From NCBI GenBank assembly GCA_043810345.1, contig JBDROF010000090.1, positions 1-6,098 on the forward strand: DNA of 6,098 nt, given 5' to 3'. Position numbers and translations under genes: made by a program. The number at the start of each line of letters is the position of its first letter. Within the stretch, counting starts at the first letter, position 1. The notes beneath the pieces are model-generated. The model searched no databases and was not told the origin of the DNA. It saw nothing but the letters and a program-made list of their open reading frames with translations. This DNA comes from QYOJ01 sp043810345 (GTDB lineage Bacteria > Bacteroidota > Bacteroidia > Bacteroidales > FEN-979). This document shows, in pieces, positions 1 to 5,494 of the stretch.

Positions 1-1401
1 CTCTCCTCTACTCTCTCCGGCGGTGAATCCCAGCGGATCAACCTCTCTACCGCCCTGGGAAGTAGCCTGGTTGGCTCGATGTATATTCTGGACGAGCCCA
101 GTATCGGCCTGCATCCCAGGGATACACAACGGCTCATCAAGGTACTGTTCCGTCTTCGGGATCTGGGAAATACCGTGATCGTGGTGGAGCACGACGAAGA
201 GATCATCCGTGCAGCTGATGAGATCATCGACATCGGTCCAATGGCAGGGCAACACGGAGGAGAGGTAGTATTCCAGGGTCAGGTCAGCGAAATGATCTCC
301 TGCGACAGGAGCCTGACCGGTCAGTACCTCGGGAAAAAACGCTCCATTGATCTCCCCGCAAAACGCAGAAAGTGGAAAGAATTCATCAGCATCAAAGGGG
401 CAAGGGAGAATAACCTGAAGATGATCAACATAGATATTCCCCTCCATATCTTCACGGTGATCACCGGAGTGAGCGGGTCGGGCAAGACCTCCCTGGTCAA
501 GCGGATCCTGTTCCCGGCGCTGAAGAAAATCCATGGAGGCTGGGCTGAAAAGACCGGAAAGTTTGATCATCTGGGGGGAGACTATAACCGTATCAGATCA
601 GTGGAGCTGGTGGACCAGAATCCCATCGGTCGCTCCTCCCGGTCCAATCCCGCCACCTATATCAAAGCGTTTGACGAGATACGACATCTCTTTTCCGACC
701 AGAAACTGGCTGTGGTACGGGGCTATAAACCCGGCTACTTCTCATTTAATATCGCAGGAGGCCGGTGTGAAGAGTGTGAAGGAGAGGGGGTTCAGAAAAT
801 CGAGATGCAGTTCATGGCCGATATCTACCTTACGTGTGATGCCTGCAAGGGAAAACGGTTCAAGGATGAGGTTCTGGATGTATCGTACCGGGATAAGACC
901 ATTGTAGATATCCTGGAGATGACGGTAGAAGAGGCAATCGCTTTCTTTGCCCAAGAGAGCAAACCTTCCACCATGGAGAAACGGATCCTGGCACGGTTGC
1001 AATCCCTGCAGGAGGTCGGACTTGGCTACCTGAAACTCGGGCAATCATCATCTACACTCTCGGGTGGCGAGGCACAGAGGATCAAGCTGGCCTTTTTTCT
1101 CTCCAAAGGGAACACCGAGAAACCTACCCTTTTCATCTTTGACGAACCCACTACCGGACTCCACTTCCATGACATCCATAAACTGCTTATCGCGTTTGAT
1201 TCGCTCATCCAGATCGGTCATTCTGTTCTTGTGGTCGAACACAATCCGGAGGTGATCAAATCGGCCGACTGGGTCATTGACCTGGGCCGGGAGGGGGGGG
1301 ACCTGGGGGGGTACCTCGTTTTTGCCGGCACACCGGAGGGTCTTGTAATGTGCAAGGAGTCGTATACGGGATATTATTTGAGGGAGAAATTGAAGAAATG
1401 A
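1..1401 (+). CDS. uvrA: UvrA-family excinuclease ABC subunit A, C-terminal half (5' end outside window)
   Basis: The frame is open from base 1, so the gene enters from the left; 466 residues are visible, about half of a usual UvrA of roughly 940. UvrA is a cytoplasmic tandem ABC ATPase that finds DNA lesions and loads UvrB in nucleotide excision repair. Seen in order: the first signature LSGGESQR (13-36), first Walker B YILDEPS (from 82), second Walker A GVSGSGKTS (466-492), a CX2C-X19-CX2C zinc module (Cys codons at 766, 775, 835, 844), second signature LSGGEAQR (1057-1080) and second Walker B FIFDEPTTGLH (from 1132). All motifs of the visible half are intact. The FIFDEP Walker B and FFLSKG stretch differ from the YILDEP form of E. 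coli UvrA, so this may be the second UvrA paralogue that Bacteroidota often carry (inference). A G8 and a G7 run lie near the end. The dehydrogenase starts 47 nt downstream on the same strand. Confidence 0.95.
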   Translation, partial: LSSTLSGGESQRINLSTALGSSLVGSMYILDEPSIGLHPRDTQRLIKVLFRLRDLGNTVIVVEHDEEIIRAADEIIDIGPMAGQHGGEVVFQGQVSEMISCDRSLTGQYLGKKRSIDLPAKRRKWKEFISIKGARENNLKMINIDIPLHIFTVITGVSGSGKTSLVKRILFPALKKIHGGWAEKTGKFDHLGGDYNRIRSVELVDQNPIGRSSRSNPATYIKAFDEIRHLFSDQKLAVVRGYKPGYFSFNIAGGRCEECEGEGVQKIEMQFMADIYLTCDACKGKRFKDEVLDVSYRDKTIVDILEMTVEEAIAFFAQESKPSTMEKRILARLQSLQEVGLGYLKLGQSSSTLSGGEAQRIKLAFFLSKGNTEKPTLFIFDEPTTGLHFHDIHKLLIAFDSLIQIGHSVLVVEHNPEVIKSADWVIDLGREGGDLGGYLVFAGTPEGLVMCKESYTGYYLREKLKK

Positions 1402-1402
1402 A

Positions 1403-1442
1403 GCAATGCAGCAATGCAGGAGTGCATCAATGCAGGAATGAA
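1403..1442. repeat. Octamer tandem repeat between uvrA and the dehydrogenase gene
   Basis: Five contiguous 8-bp units fill most of the 47-bp gap: GCAATGCA, GCAATGCA, GGAGTGCA, TCAATGCA, GGAATGAA. The first two are identical and the others diverge by one to three bases. The array begins one base after the uvrA stop codon and ends where the purine-rich AAGGAA before the next ATG begins. It holds no hairpin or terminator, so transcription from uvrA could continue into the next gene. Confidence 0.75.
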
Positions 1443-1448
1443 GGAAAT

Positions 1449-2807
1449 ATGAAAAGCGTCAATCCTACAACAAACGAGATCCTCAAAGAGTATCCCGAGC
1501 ATACTCCCGGTGAGGTGGTGGCGATCATTGAAAAAACGCATGAAGCCTGGAAAAACTGGAGATATAGCTCCTTCACAGTCCGGCGCGAATGCATGCTCAA
1601 GGCAGCCGCGGTGCTTCGGTCACACAGGGAGGAGTTTGCACGGCTGATGACCCTGGAGATGGGGAAGATCATCGGGGAGTCCCTGGCGGAAGTAGAGAAA
1701 TGTGCCTTGGGCTGTGATTTTTATGCGGAACATGCCGAGCGTTTCCTGAGCGATGAGGTGATCCCCACCGATGCCTCCCTTAGTTTTGTGGCCTTCCAGC
1801 CGCTGGGGGTCGTCCTGGCCGTGATGCCCTGGAACTTTCCGTTCTGGCAGGTCTTCCGTTTTGCCGCTCCCGCCCTGATGGCCGGAAATGCAGGATTGCT
1901 CAAGCACGCTTCCAACGTTCCCGGCTGCGCCCTGGCTATCGAGGAGGTGATCAGGGAAGCCGGATTCCCGGAAGATCTTTTCCGCACCCTGATGATCCCT
2001 TCCGGGTTCGTAGAGCCGGTTATTGAACATCCGTTCGTGGCAGCCACAACCCTCACAGGAAGCGAATTCGCCGGCAGCCAGGTGGCCTCTGCAGCCGGCC
2101 GGCAGATCAAAAAGAGCATGCTGGAACTGGGCGGGTCCGATGCCTTCATTGTACTGGAGGATGCCGACCTGGATCTGACCGTGACCAATGCCGTTAACGC
2201 CAGGCTGGTCAACCAGGGACAAAGTTGTATCGCAGCCAAACGCTTCATCGTTGCGAAACCTGTCCTCGGAGAGTTTACCACCCGCATTCAGGCCGAGTTC
2301 CTGAAACTTCAACCTGGCGATCCGCTGGATCCGGGTACCCGGATCGGTCCGTTGGCCCGCCCCGATCTGGTCGATGACATTGACCGGCAGGTAAGAGAAT
2401 CAATACATATGGGGGCAACCCTTATCACCGGCGGTACTCGCATGGAACGGCCCGGCTGTTATTACGAACCGACCATTCTGACCAATGTCTCAAAAGGAAT
2501 GCCTGCCTATGAGGAGGAGACCTTCGGCCCGCTGCTGGCGATCATCCCTGTGGATTCGGAAGAGGATGCCATTGCCGTCGCCAATGACTCACACTTTGGT
2601 CTTGGGGGAAGCGTCTGGACACAGGATCCGGTACGCGGTGAACGGGTGGCCAGGGCCGTGGAAACCGGTGCGATGTTCGTCAACGGCATGACCAAATCGG
2701 ATCCGAGACTGCCTTTCGGCGGTATTAAAAAATCGGGCTACGGCCGGGAACTGGGGAGTTACGGCATCCGGGAGTTCGTGAACATCAAGACGATATGGAT
2801 CAGGTAA
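1449..2807 (+). CDS. NAD(P)-dependent aldehyde dehydrogenase, succinate-semialdehyde type
   Basis: A 452-residue aldehyde dehydrogenase, complete and of the usual length for the succinate-semialdehyde subgroup (E. coli Sad/YneI is about 460). The family oxidises an aldehyde to its acid with NAD(P)+ in the cytoplasm; succinate semialdehyde to succinate is the likely reaction, but substrate is inferred from resemblance. Visible motifs: PWNFPFWQ at residues 127-134 with the oxyanion-hole Asn129, general base Glu226 in LELGGSDAF, nucleophile Cys260 in GQSCIAAKRF, and EETFGP followed near the end by PFGGIKKSGYGRELG. The LELGGSD and AAKRF wording resembles YneI more than GabD. I chose ATG 1449 because AAGGAA lies just upstream and the family N-terminus (SVNPTTNEIL) starts there. 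The in-frame ATG at 1350 would overlap uvrA and translate the octamer repeat. The short repeat-filled gap suggests co-transcription with uvrA, without obvious functional link. Confidence 0.92.
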   Translation: MKSVNPTTNEILKEYPEHTPGEVVAIIEKTHEAWKNWRYSSFTVRRECMLKAAAVLRSHREEFARLMTLEMGKIIGESLAEVEKCALGCDFYAEHAERFLSDEVIPTDASLSFVAFQPLGVVLAVMPWNFPFWQVFRFAAPALMAGNAGLLKHASNVPGCALAIEEVIREAGFPEDLFRTLMIPSGFVEPVIEHPFVAATTLTGSEFAGSQVASAAGRQIKKSMLELGGSDAFIVLEDADLDLTVTNAVNARLVNQGQSCIAAKRFIVAKPVLGEFTTRIQAEFLKLQPGDPLDPGTRIGPLARPDLVDDIDRQVRESIHMGATLITGGTRMERPGCYYEPTILTNVSKGMPAYEEETFGPLLAIIPVDSEEDAIAVANDSHFGLGGSVWTQDPVRGERVARAVETGAMFVNGMTKSDPRLPFGGIKKSGYGRELGSYGIREFVNIKTIWIR

Positions 2808-2810
2808 AAG

Positions 2811-2894
2811 GACGTGAGACGTGAGACGTGAGACGTGAGACGTGAGGACTTAGGACTTGATACTTGAGACTTGAGACTTGTCACTTGAGACTTA
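2811..2894. repeat. Twelve-unit heptamer tandem repeat upstream of the tRNA promoter
   Basis: Twelve 7-bp units run in perfect phase. Five identical GACGTGA units (2811-2845) are followed by seven variants of the form NNACTTR: GGACTTA, GGACTTG, ATACTTG, AGACTTG, AGACTTG, TCACTTG, AGACTTA. The array starts 3 bp after the dehydrogenase stop codon and ends 7 bp before the -33 box of the tRNA promoter. No gene or clear terminator lies inside. The sharp change of unit type at 2846 suggests that one variant expanded recently (inference). Confidence 0.9.
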
Positions 2895-2901
2895 AGTTTT
2901 T

Positions 2902-2932
2902 TTTGAACTAAAATCTGAAACCTGTACCTTTG
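2902..2932 (+). promoter_or_regulatory. Bacteroidota-type -33/-7 promoter of the tRNA gene
   Basis: TTTG at 2902-2905 and TACCTTTG at 2925-2932 are separated by 19 bp and match the Bacteroidota consensus TTTG / TAnnTTTG in every fixed position. Transcription would begin around 2938-2940, a few bases before the tRNA 5' end at 2946, which is the expected geometry for a tRNA gene. Confidence 0.8.
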
Positions 2933-2945
2933 CACCCACATTTCA

Positions 2946-3019
2946 GGCGTGGTAGCTCAGCTGGTTAGAGCGTCGGATTCATAACCCGGAGGTCACGAGT
3001 TCAACTCTCGTCCACGCTA
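2946..3019 (+). tRNA. tRNA with anticodon CAT, probably elongator tRNA-Met
   Basis: A full cloverleaf of 74 nt can be drawn. Acceptor GGCGTGG (2946-2952) pairs with CCACGCT (3012-3018) with a G-U at the end; discriminator A is at 3019. The D stem is GCTC/GAGC (2955-2958 with 2968-2971). The anticodon loop TTCATAA (2978-2984) has CAT at 2980-2982. The T stem is ACGAG/CTCGT (2995-2999 with 3007-3011) with loop TTCAACT. CCA is not encoded. The anticodon stem lacks the run of three G-C pairs next to the loop and the 1-72 mismatch typical of initiator tRNA, so it is elongator Met or the lysidine-modified Ile2 tRNA. The D-arm and GGTCAC variable region resemble E. coli elongator Met. The last anticodon-stem pair is an A-C mismatch (2977/2985). 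Confidence 0.92.
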
Positions 3020-3025
3020 CAGGGG

Positions 3026-3051
3026 TAAAATTTTTCCTATGGAAAATTTTA
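3026..3051 (+). terminator. AT-rich hairpin directly after the tRNA, possible terminator
   Basis: TAAAATTTTTCC (3026-3037) pairs with GGAAAATTTTA (3041-3051) around a TAT loop, giving 11 base pairs with one bulged T. It starts 6 nt after the tRNA. There is no clean T run after the stem, so its role as a terminator for the tRNA transcript is an inference. The loop contains the ATG of the integrase fragment, so the hairpin could equally hide that start. Confidence 0.4.
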
Positions 3052-3158
3052 AACCAGCTAAATTATTTGACGCCGATGGCGACCTCTCACAGAGATGGTT
3101 TGTGTTCTATTACTTCAAAAATCCGGACACCGGAAAGTATGAGCGCTTTCGTGAATAG
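3039..3158 (+). pseudogene. Tyrosine recombinase/integrase, N-terminal fragment
   Basis: ATG 3039 opens a 39-codon frame ending at TAG 3156-3158. Its product contains KLFDADGDLSQRWFVFYYF and then KNPDTGKYERFR. This is the wording of the N-terminal arm-type DNA-binding region of Bacteroidota tyrosine recombinases, in which a short beta-sheet with a W-[FY]-V pattern precedes NPETGK-x-x-RFR. Full-length members have about 400 residues, so more than 90% is missing, including the whole catalytic domain (Arg, His and Tyr residues). It starts 20 nt after the tRNA, where element integrases commonly sit after integration at a tRNA 3' end. The lost part is replaced by the 3' end of the minus-strand gene next door, so the junction lies near 3150-3160. 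The assignment rests on pattern recognition of a short stretch. Confidence 0.65.
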
Positions 3159-3695
3159 ACTATTGTGGTAAACGGTTGTAGTCAGGTATCGATTCTCCAG
3201 GGCGTCATACTTTCCGATTATAGCCAGCATCAGTTATAAATTGAATAGTTCCGGGAAATGGGTTTCTGTATTCCACCCGTGATAGCCTTTACGCATCACG
3301 GCTGTCATTGTCCGGATTAATTGCTGGTACCAGGTATCATAGTTATCATGGTTGACACCTTCCCAGTCATACATGGCTTTGAATTTACCTATCTCCTGTA
3401 CGGTAACCGGTTCCAGGAGGCAGATATCATCGTACATCCGGATAAAGAACGGGTTGGTCCCGGGATGCTCACAAAAAAGCATCAGCTTTGTGATTGCATC
3501 GAAGGTTTGGTTTTCATTCATTCCTTCACATCGTTGGTGAGGGATGAAATGTATGTCGGTGATCCAGACCGGTCGATCCCCTACAATCCAAACCCGGAAA
3601 TCTTCCTGAAGGTTCGCCTCAAGGCTCCTCAAAGAGTAGCGAAGCTCGTTCCAAACAGAGCCTTGATCAAAGTAGGGGTAATAGATATCGATCAT
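3153..3695 (-). pseudogene. Glycosyltransferase-like gene, broken by an in-frame stop and truncated at its 3' end
   Basis: Starting at ATG 3695 (MIDIYYPYF), the minus strand reads 153 residues to TAA at 3234-3236. The same frame then continues in family-like sequence, with GKYDALENRYLTTTVYHNS, until about 3153. Visible traits are YSLRSLEANLQEDFRVWIVGD near residues 20-40 (written in the style of GT-A fold N-termini), a DAITKL segment, and FIRMYDDICLLEPV. The last resembles the aspartate-rich metal/sugar-nucleotide motif of Stealth-type and other GT-A-like proteins. WNTETHFPELFN follows just before the stop. I recognise the style but not a named gene, and sugar transfer is an inference. The stop looks like a point change to TAA inside conserved sequence. 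The C-terminus is lost where the integrase fragment begins, so two events damaged the locus. ATG 3695 was preferred to the ATG at 3746 because the family-like sequence begins there; neither start has a clear ribosome site. Confidence 0.6.
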
Positions 3696-3813
3696 GCAAC
3701 GAAAGTAGAACTGCAATTGCATGAAGGAAAGGACAAGGAAAAACACCGGAAACTTGATCTTTCTAGGTTAGAGCCTCTTGTAGAATATATTCACATAAAA
3801 AGATTCAGACGAT

Positions 3814-3844
3814 TTTGATATGATCAAAAAAACATATATATTTG
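3814..3844 (+). promoter_or_regulatory. Consensus-quality -33/-7 promoter pointing toward the hairpin pair and lipoprotein gene
   Basis: TTTG (3814-3817) and TATATTTG (3837-3844) are 19 bp apart, the same spacing as in the tRNA promoter, and both boxes match the Bacteroidota consensus. Transcription would begin near 3850. A transcript would carry both hairpins and reach the lipoprotein ATG after a leader of about 275 nt, or could be a separate small RNA. The DNA is AT-rich, so a chance match is possible. Confidence 0.5.
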
Positions 3845-3931
3845 ATTGGGGAAAAAGCAGTTATGGTTTTATTTGATATGATTGGCGAAGCTGCAAGAGA
3901 TTACTGCATGGCCACGAACTGACCAGACTGC

Positions 3932-3965
3932 ATTTATCCCGCAAATTTCAGGGATAAATTCAATA
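3932..3965. repeat. Hairpin repeat, copy 1
   Basis: ATTTATCCC (3932-3940) and GGGATAAAT (3951-3959) form a perfect 9-bp stem around the 10-nt loop GCAAATTTCA. The stem is followed by TTCAATA (3959-3965), shared with copy 2. No T run follows, so it is not a typical terminator. Confidence 0.7.
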
Positions 3966-4000
3966 ATGCTACAGGCGAAAAGAGATGGTCCTTTCCTAGT

Positions 4001-4033
4001 TTTATCTCCGGATTTTACGAGATAAATTCAATA
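4001..4033. repeat. Hairpin repeat, copy 2
   Basis: TTTATCTC (4001-4008) and GAGATAAA (4019-4026) form a perfect 8-bp stem around the 10-nt loop CGGATTTTAC, followed by TTCAATA (4027-4033). Relative to copy 1 one stem pair is changed on both sides (C-G to T-A), so pairing is kept while sequence differs. Loop length and 3' tail are the same. This fits a small mobile palindrome such as a REP-like element, or a repeated structural or binding element. Confidence 0.7.
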
Positions 4034-4094
4034 AACGGAGTATTTCAACATAAAACTAAGGCACAAATATCATCAATTATGAAGATACCCAAAC

Positions 4095-4103
4095 GTTAGC
4101 GTT
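4095..4103 (+). other. Cassette-boundary-like site in front of the lipoprotein gene
   Basis: GTTAGCGTT at 4095-4103 is the exact reverse complement of AACGCTAAC at 5493-5501, the left outer box of the palindrome behind the lipoprotein gene. It lies 30 nt before ATG 4125, just as GTTGGC at 5618 lies 31 nt before ATG 5649. In integron cassette arrays the first bases of a cassette are complementary to the first box of its own attC; the sites here obey that rule. I found no stem arm upstream that would complete a preceding palindrome. Confidence 0.5.
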
Positions 4104-4124
4104 CATTACTAAAACTGCAACACA

Positions 4125-5441
4125 ATGAAAACAAATATGAAAATTTCAAAAACTTTCTCTTGGATAGCTCTAATTACAACAATGGGGCTAATTGCAATTT
4201 TATCAAGTTGCAAAAAGGAAGACAATAACGAGAAGGTTACACCTTCTGAAAGGCAATTATATGTATTTTCAGTACCAGGAGTAGGGTTTAGTGTTGGATG
4301 TCCGACTCTTGTAAATAATTTTATTTATATAGGCACTTCAGTAAACCTAACTTATTTGCCATCTACCAGCAATTATTTTTACAAACTCGATGAAACCCTG
4401 AACAAGATATGGGAATATCCTTTAGGCAATAAACAACTAAGGGGTGCTGCTTCGCTGGACAATCTTGGAAATATCTATTTTGTAGTAGATTCCGGCAGAA
4501 CAGAAGCTTTCGGAAATGCTCCTATTAAACTTTATTCGCTTGACAATAACGGTAACTATCTATGGTCAAAGGATATTGGCAATTTTGATATAACGCACGG
4601 TATGAGGAGCCTTGCTATAGCTGAAGACAATACTATTTATGTAAGTGGAGATAAATTTTTTGCATTTGATATAAATGGTACGATAAAATGGACTTACGAT
4701 AATTCTTTTGCCAGTGCATCAAATAGTGCACCTATTATTGACCCTGACGGTAACATCTATTTCTGTGCAAACCATTGGGTATTCTCTTTAGATAAAGACG
4801 AAAACGAAAGATGGCTGTTTCAATCGGGAGATATTGGGAACAGCCTGTCAAGTCCGGCATTTTCCACCGATTATTCGCATGTGATTATTGCTGAATGGAA
4901 AAGTATATATTCACGGGAAACATCTACGGGTAATTTAAGTTGGAAATACACCTTTGATATGAATGCCGATTTCCGTGCAACTCCTGCTGTTGATGATAAT
5001 AACATTATCTACATTGGAAGTCACGGAATGGGTGGTGAAAAAGATGAGTCAACCTTGTATGCACTTAAAGCAGATGGATCAGGGATTTTATGGCAGAATA
5101 ACCTTGGGTCAGACTTTTATTCCTCTCCAACTTTAGGTAACGACAGGGTATTATATGTTGGATCAGAAGGTCATGGAAATACCAGTGATAAGCAAAATAG
5201 AATTCATGCTTTTAACATGACAAATGGGAACATTTTATGGTCAGCTCAACTTCATAATGATGTTTCATGGGGTTCTCCAGTGTTATCAAATAATGGAATA
5301 TTGTATGTTACAACGGCTTATATTGACGGGAAAGAACCTTCCGGATTATATGGGTTTAGAACGAATGCTACAGGTCTACTTCCAAATTGTGGATCGCCAA
5401 CATTTCATTTGAGTAATGCGCACAATGGAAGAAGACAATAA
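4125..5441 (+). CDS. Surface or periplasmic beta-propeller lipoprotein (PQQ-like repeats)
   Basis: A 438-residue protein with a type II signal peptide: basic N-terminus, hydrophobic segment at about 12-26 and lipobox LSSC with Cys29. The following KKEDNNE is charged, as in the export signal that sends Bacteroidota lipoproteins to the cell surface (inference). The rest is about eight propeller repeats. Each has a P-x-[IVL]-x-x-[DN]-x-x-IY-[IFV] strand (near residues 60, 110, 165, 203, 244, 287, 335 and 385), usually followed by a G-x-[IL]-x-W strand as in GTIKW, GNLSW and GNILW. This is the PQQ/PQL-type repeat pattern, but no cofactor-binding or catalytic residues are evident, so a binding or scaffold role is more likely than an enzyme. 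The C-terminal HNGR ending suggests the protein is complete. ATG 4137 (residue 5) is an alternative start. No Shine-Dalgarno sequence is seen. Composition is clearly more AT-rich than uvrA and the dehydrogenase, consistent with transfer. Confidence 0.85.
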   Translation: MKTNMKISKTFSWIALITTMGLIAILSSCKKEDNNEKVTPSERQLYVFSVPGVGFSVGCPTLVNNFIYIGTSVNLTYLPSTSNYFYKLDETLNKIWEYPLGNKQLRGAASLDNLGNIYFVVDSGRTEAFGNAPIKLYSLDNNGNYLWSKDIGNFDITHGMRSLAIAEDNTIYVSGDKFFAFDINGTIKWTYDNSFASASNSAPIIDPDGNIYFCANHWVFSLDKDENERWLFQSGDIGNSLSSPAFSTDYSHVIIAEWKSIYSRETSTGNLSWKYTFDMNADFRATPAVDDNNIIYIGSHGMGGEKDESTLYALKADGSGILWQNNLGSDFYSSPTLGNDRVLYVGSEGHGNTSDKQNRIHAFNMTNGNILWSAQLHNDVSWGSPVLSNNGILYVTTAYIDGKEPSGLYGFRTNATGLLPNCGSPTFHLSNAHNGRRQ

Positions 5442-5494
5442 TCTTTTAAAGCATGATAGATTGCAAATTATCCAATAAAATAAATGTAACGAAA

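Larger units (their letters stand above)
3696..4124. other. Gene-free stretch between the broken glycosyltransferase gene and the lipoprotein gene
   Basis: No convincing coding sequence lies here on either strand; the open frames are short or are shadows of the minus-strand gene. It contains a promoter-like pair (3814-3844), an 11-bp direct repeat TTTGATATGAT (3814-3824 and 3872-3882), two related hairpins (3932-3965 and 4001-4033) and the cassette-boundary-like site at 4095. The rest is AT-rich sequence without recognisable structure. Confidence 0.7.

Noticed and set aside
1350..1448. Longer N-terminus of the dehydrogenase from ATG 1350
   Set aside because: It would overlap uvrA by 52 bp and translate the octamer repeat into a low-quality leader; the family N-terminus and a purine-rich site fit ATG 1449.
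1620..2312. Long minus-strand open frames (230 and 188 codons) opposite the dehydrogenase
   Set aside because: They are shadows of a gene with every catalytic motif present; their products are not recognisable.
2811..2894. CRISPR array
   Set aside because: The repeats are contiguous 7-mers without spacers; there is no 25-40 bp repeat/spacer alternation.
2759..2941. Minus-strand 60-codon frame rich in SQVSS/SHVS repeats
   Set aside because: It is a translation of the heptamer array and the tRNA promoter, not a gene.
3321..3818. Plus-strand 165-codon open frame
   Set aside because: It is antisense to the glycosyltransferase-like gene, whose minus-strand product has family-like motifs; the plus-strand product has none.
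3831..3920. Short open frame ending in MVLFDMIGEAARDYCMATN
   Set aside because: Too short, with no recognisable similarity and no ribosome site.
3966..4094. A complete attC-like palindrome ending at the 4095 site
   Set aside because: No arm before GTTAGCG has a matching complement upstream, so only the right-hand boundary site is supported.
3020..4124. Direct repeat of the tRNA 3' end as a second attachment site
   Set aside because: I found no copy of the T-arm/acceptor sequence downstream; only a weak 8-bp AGGGGTAA match at 3021 and 3674. Any second site must lie outside the window.
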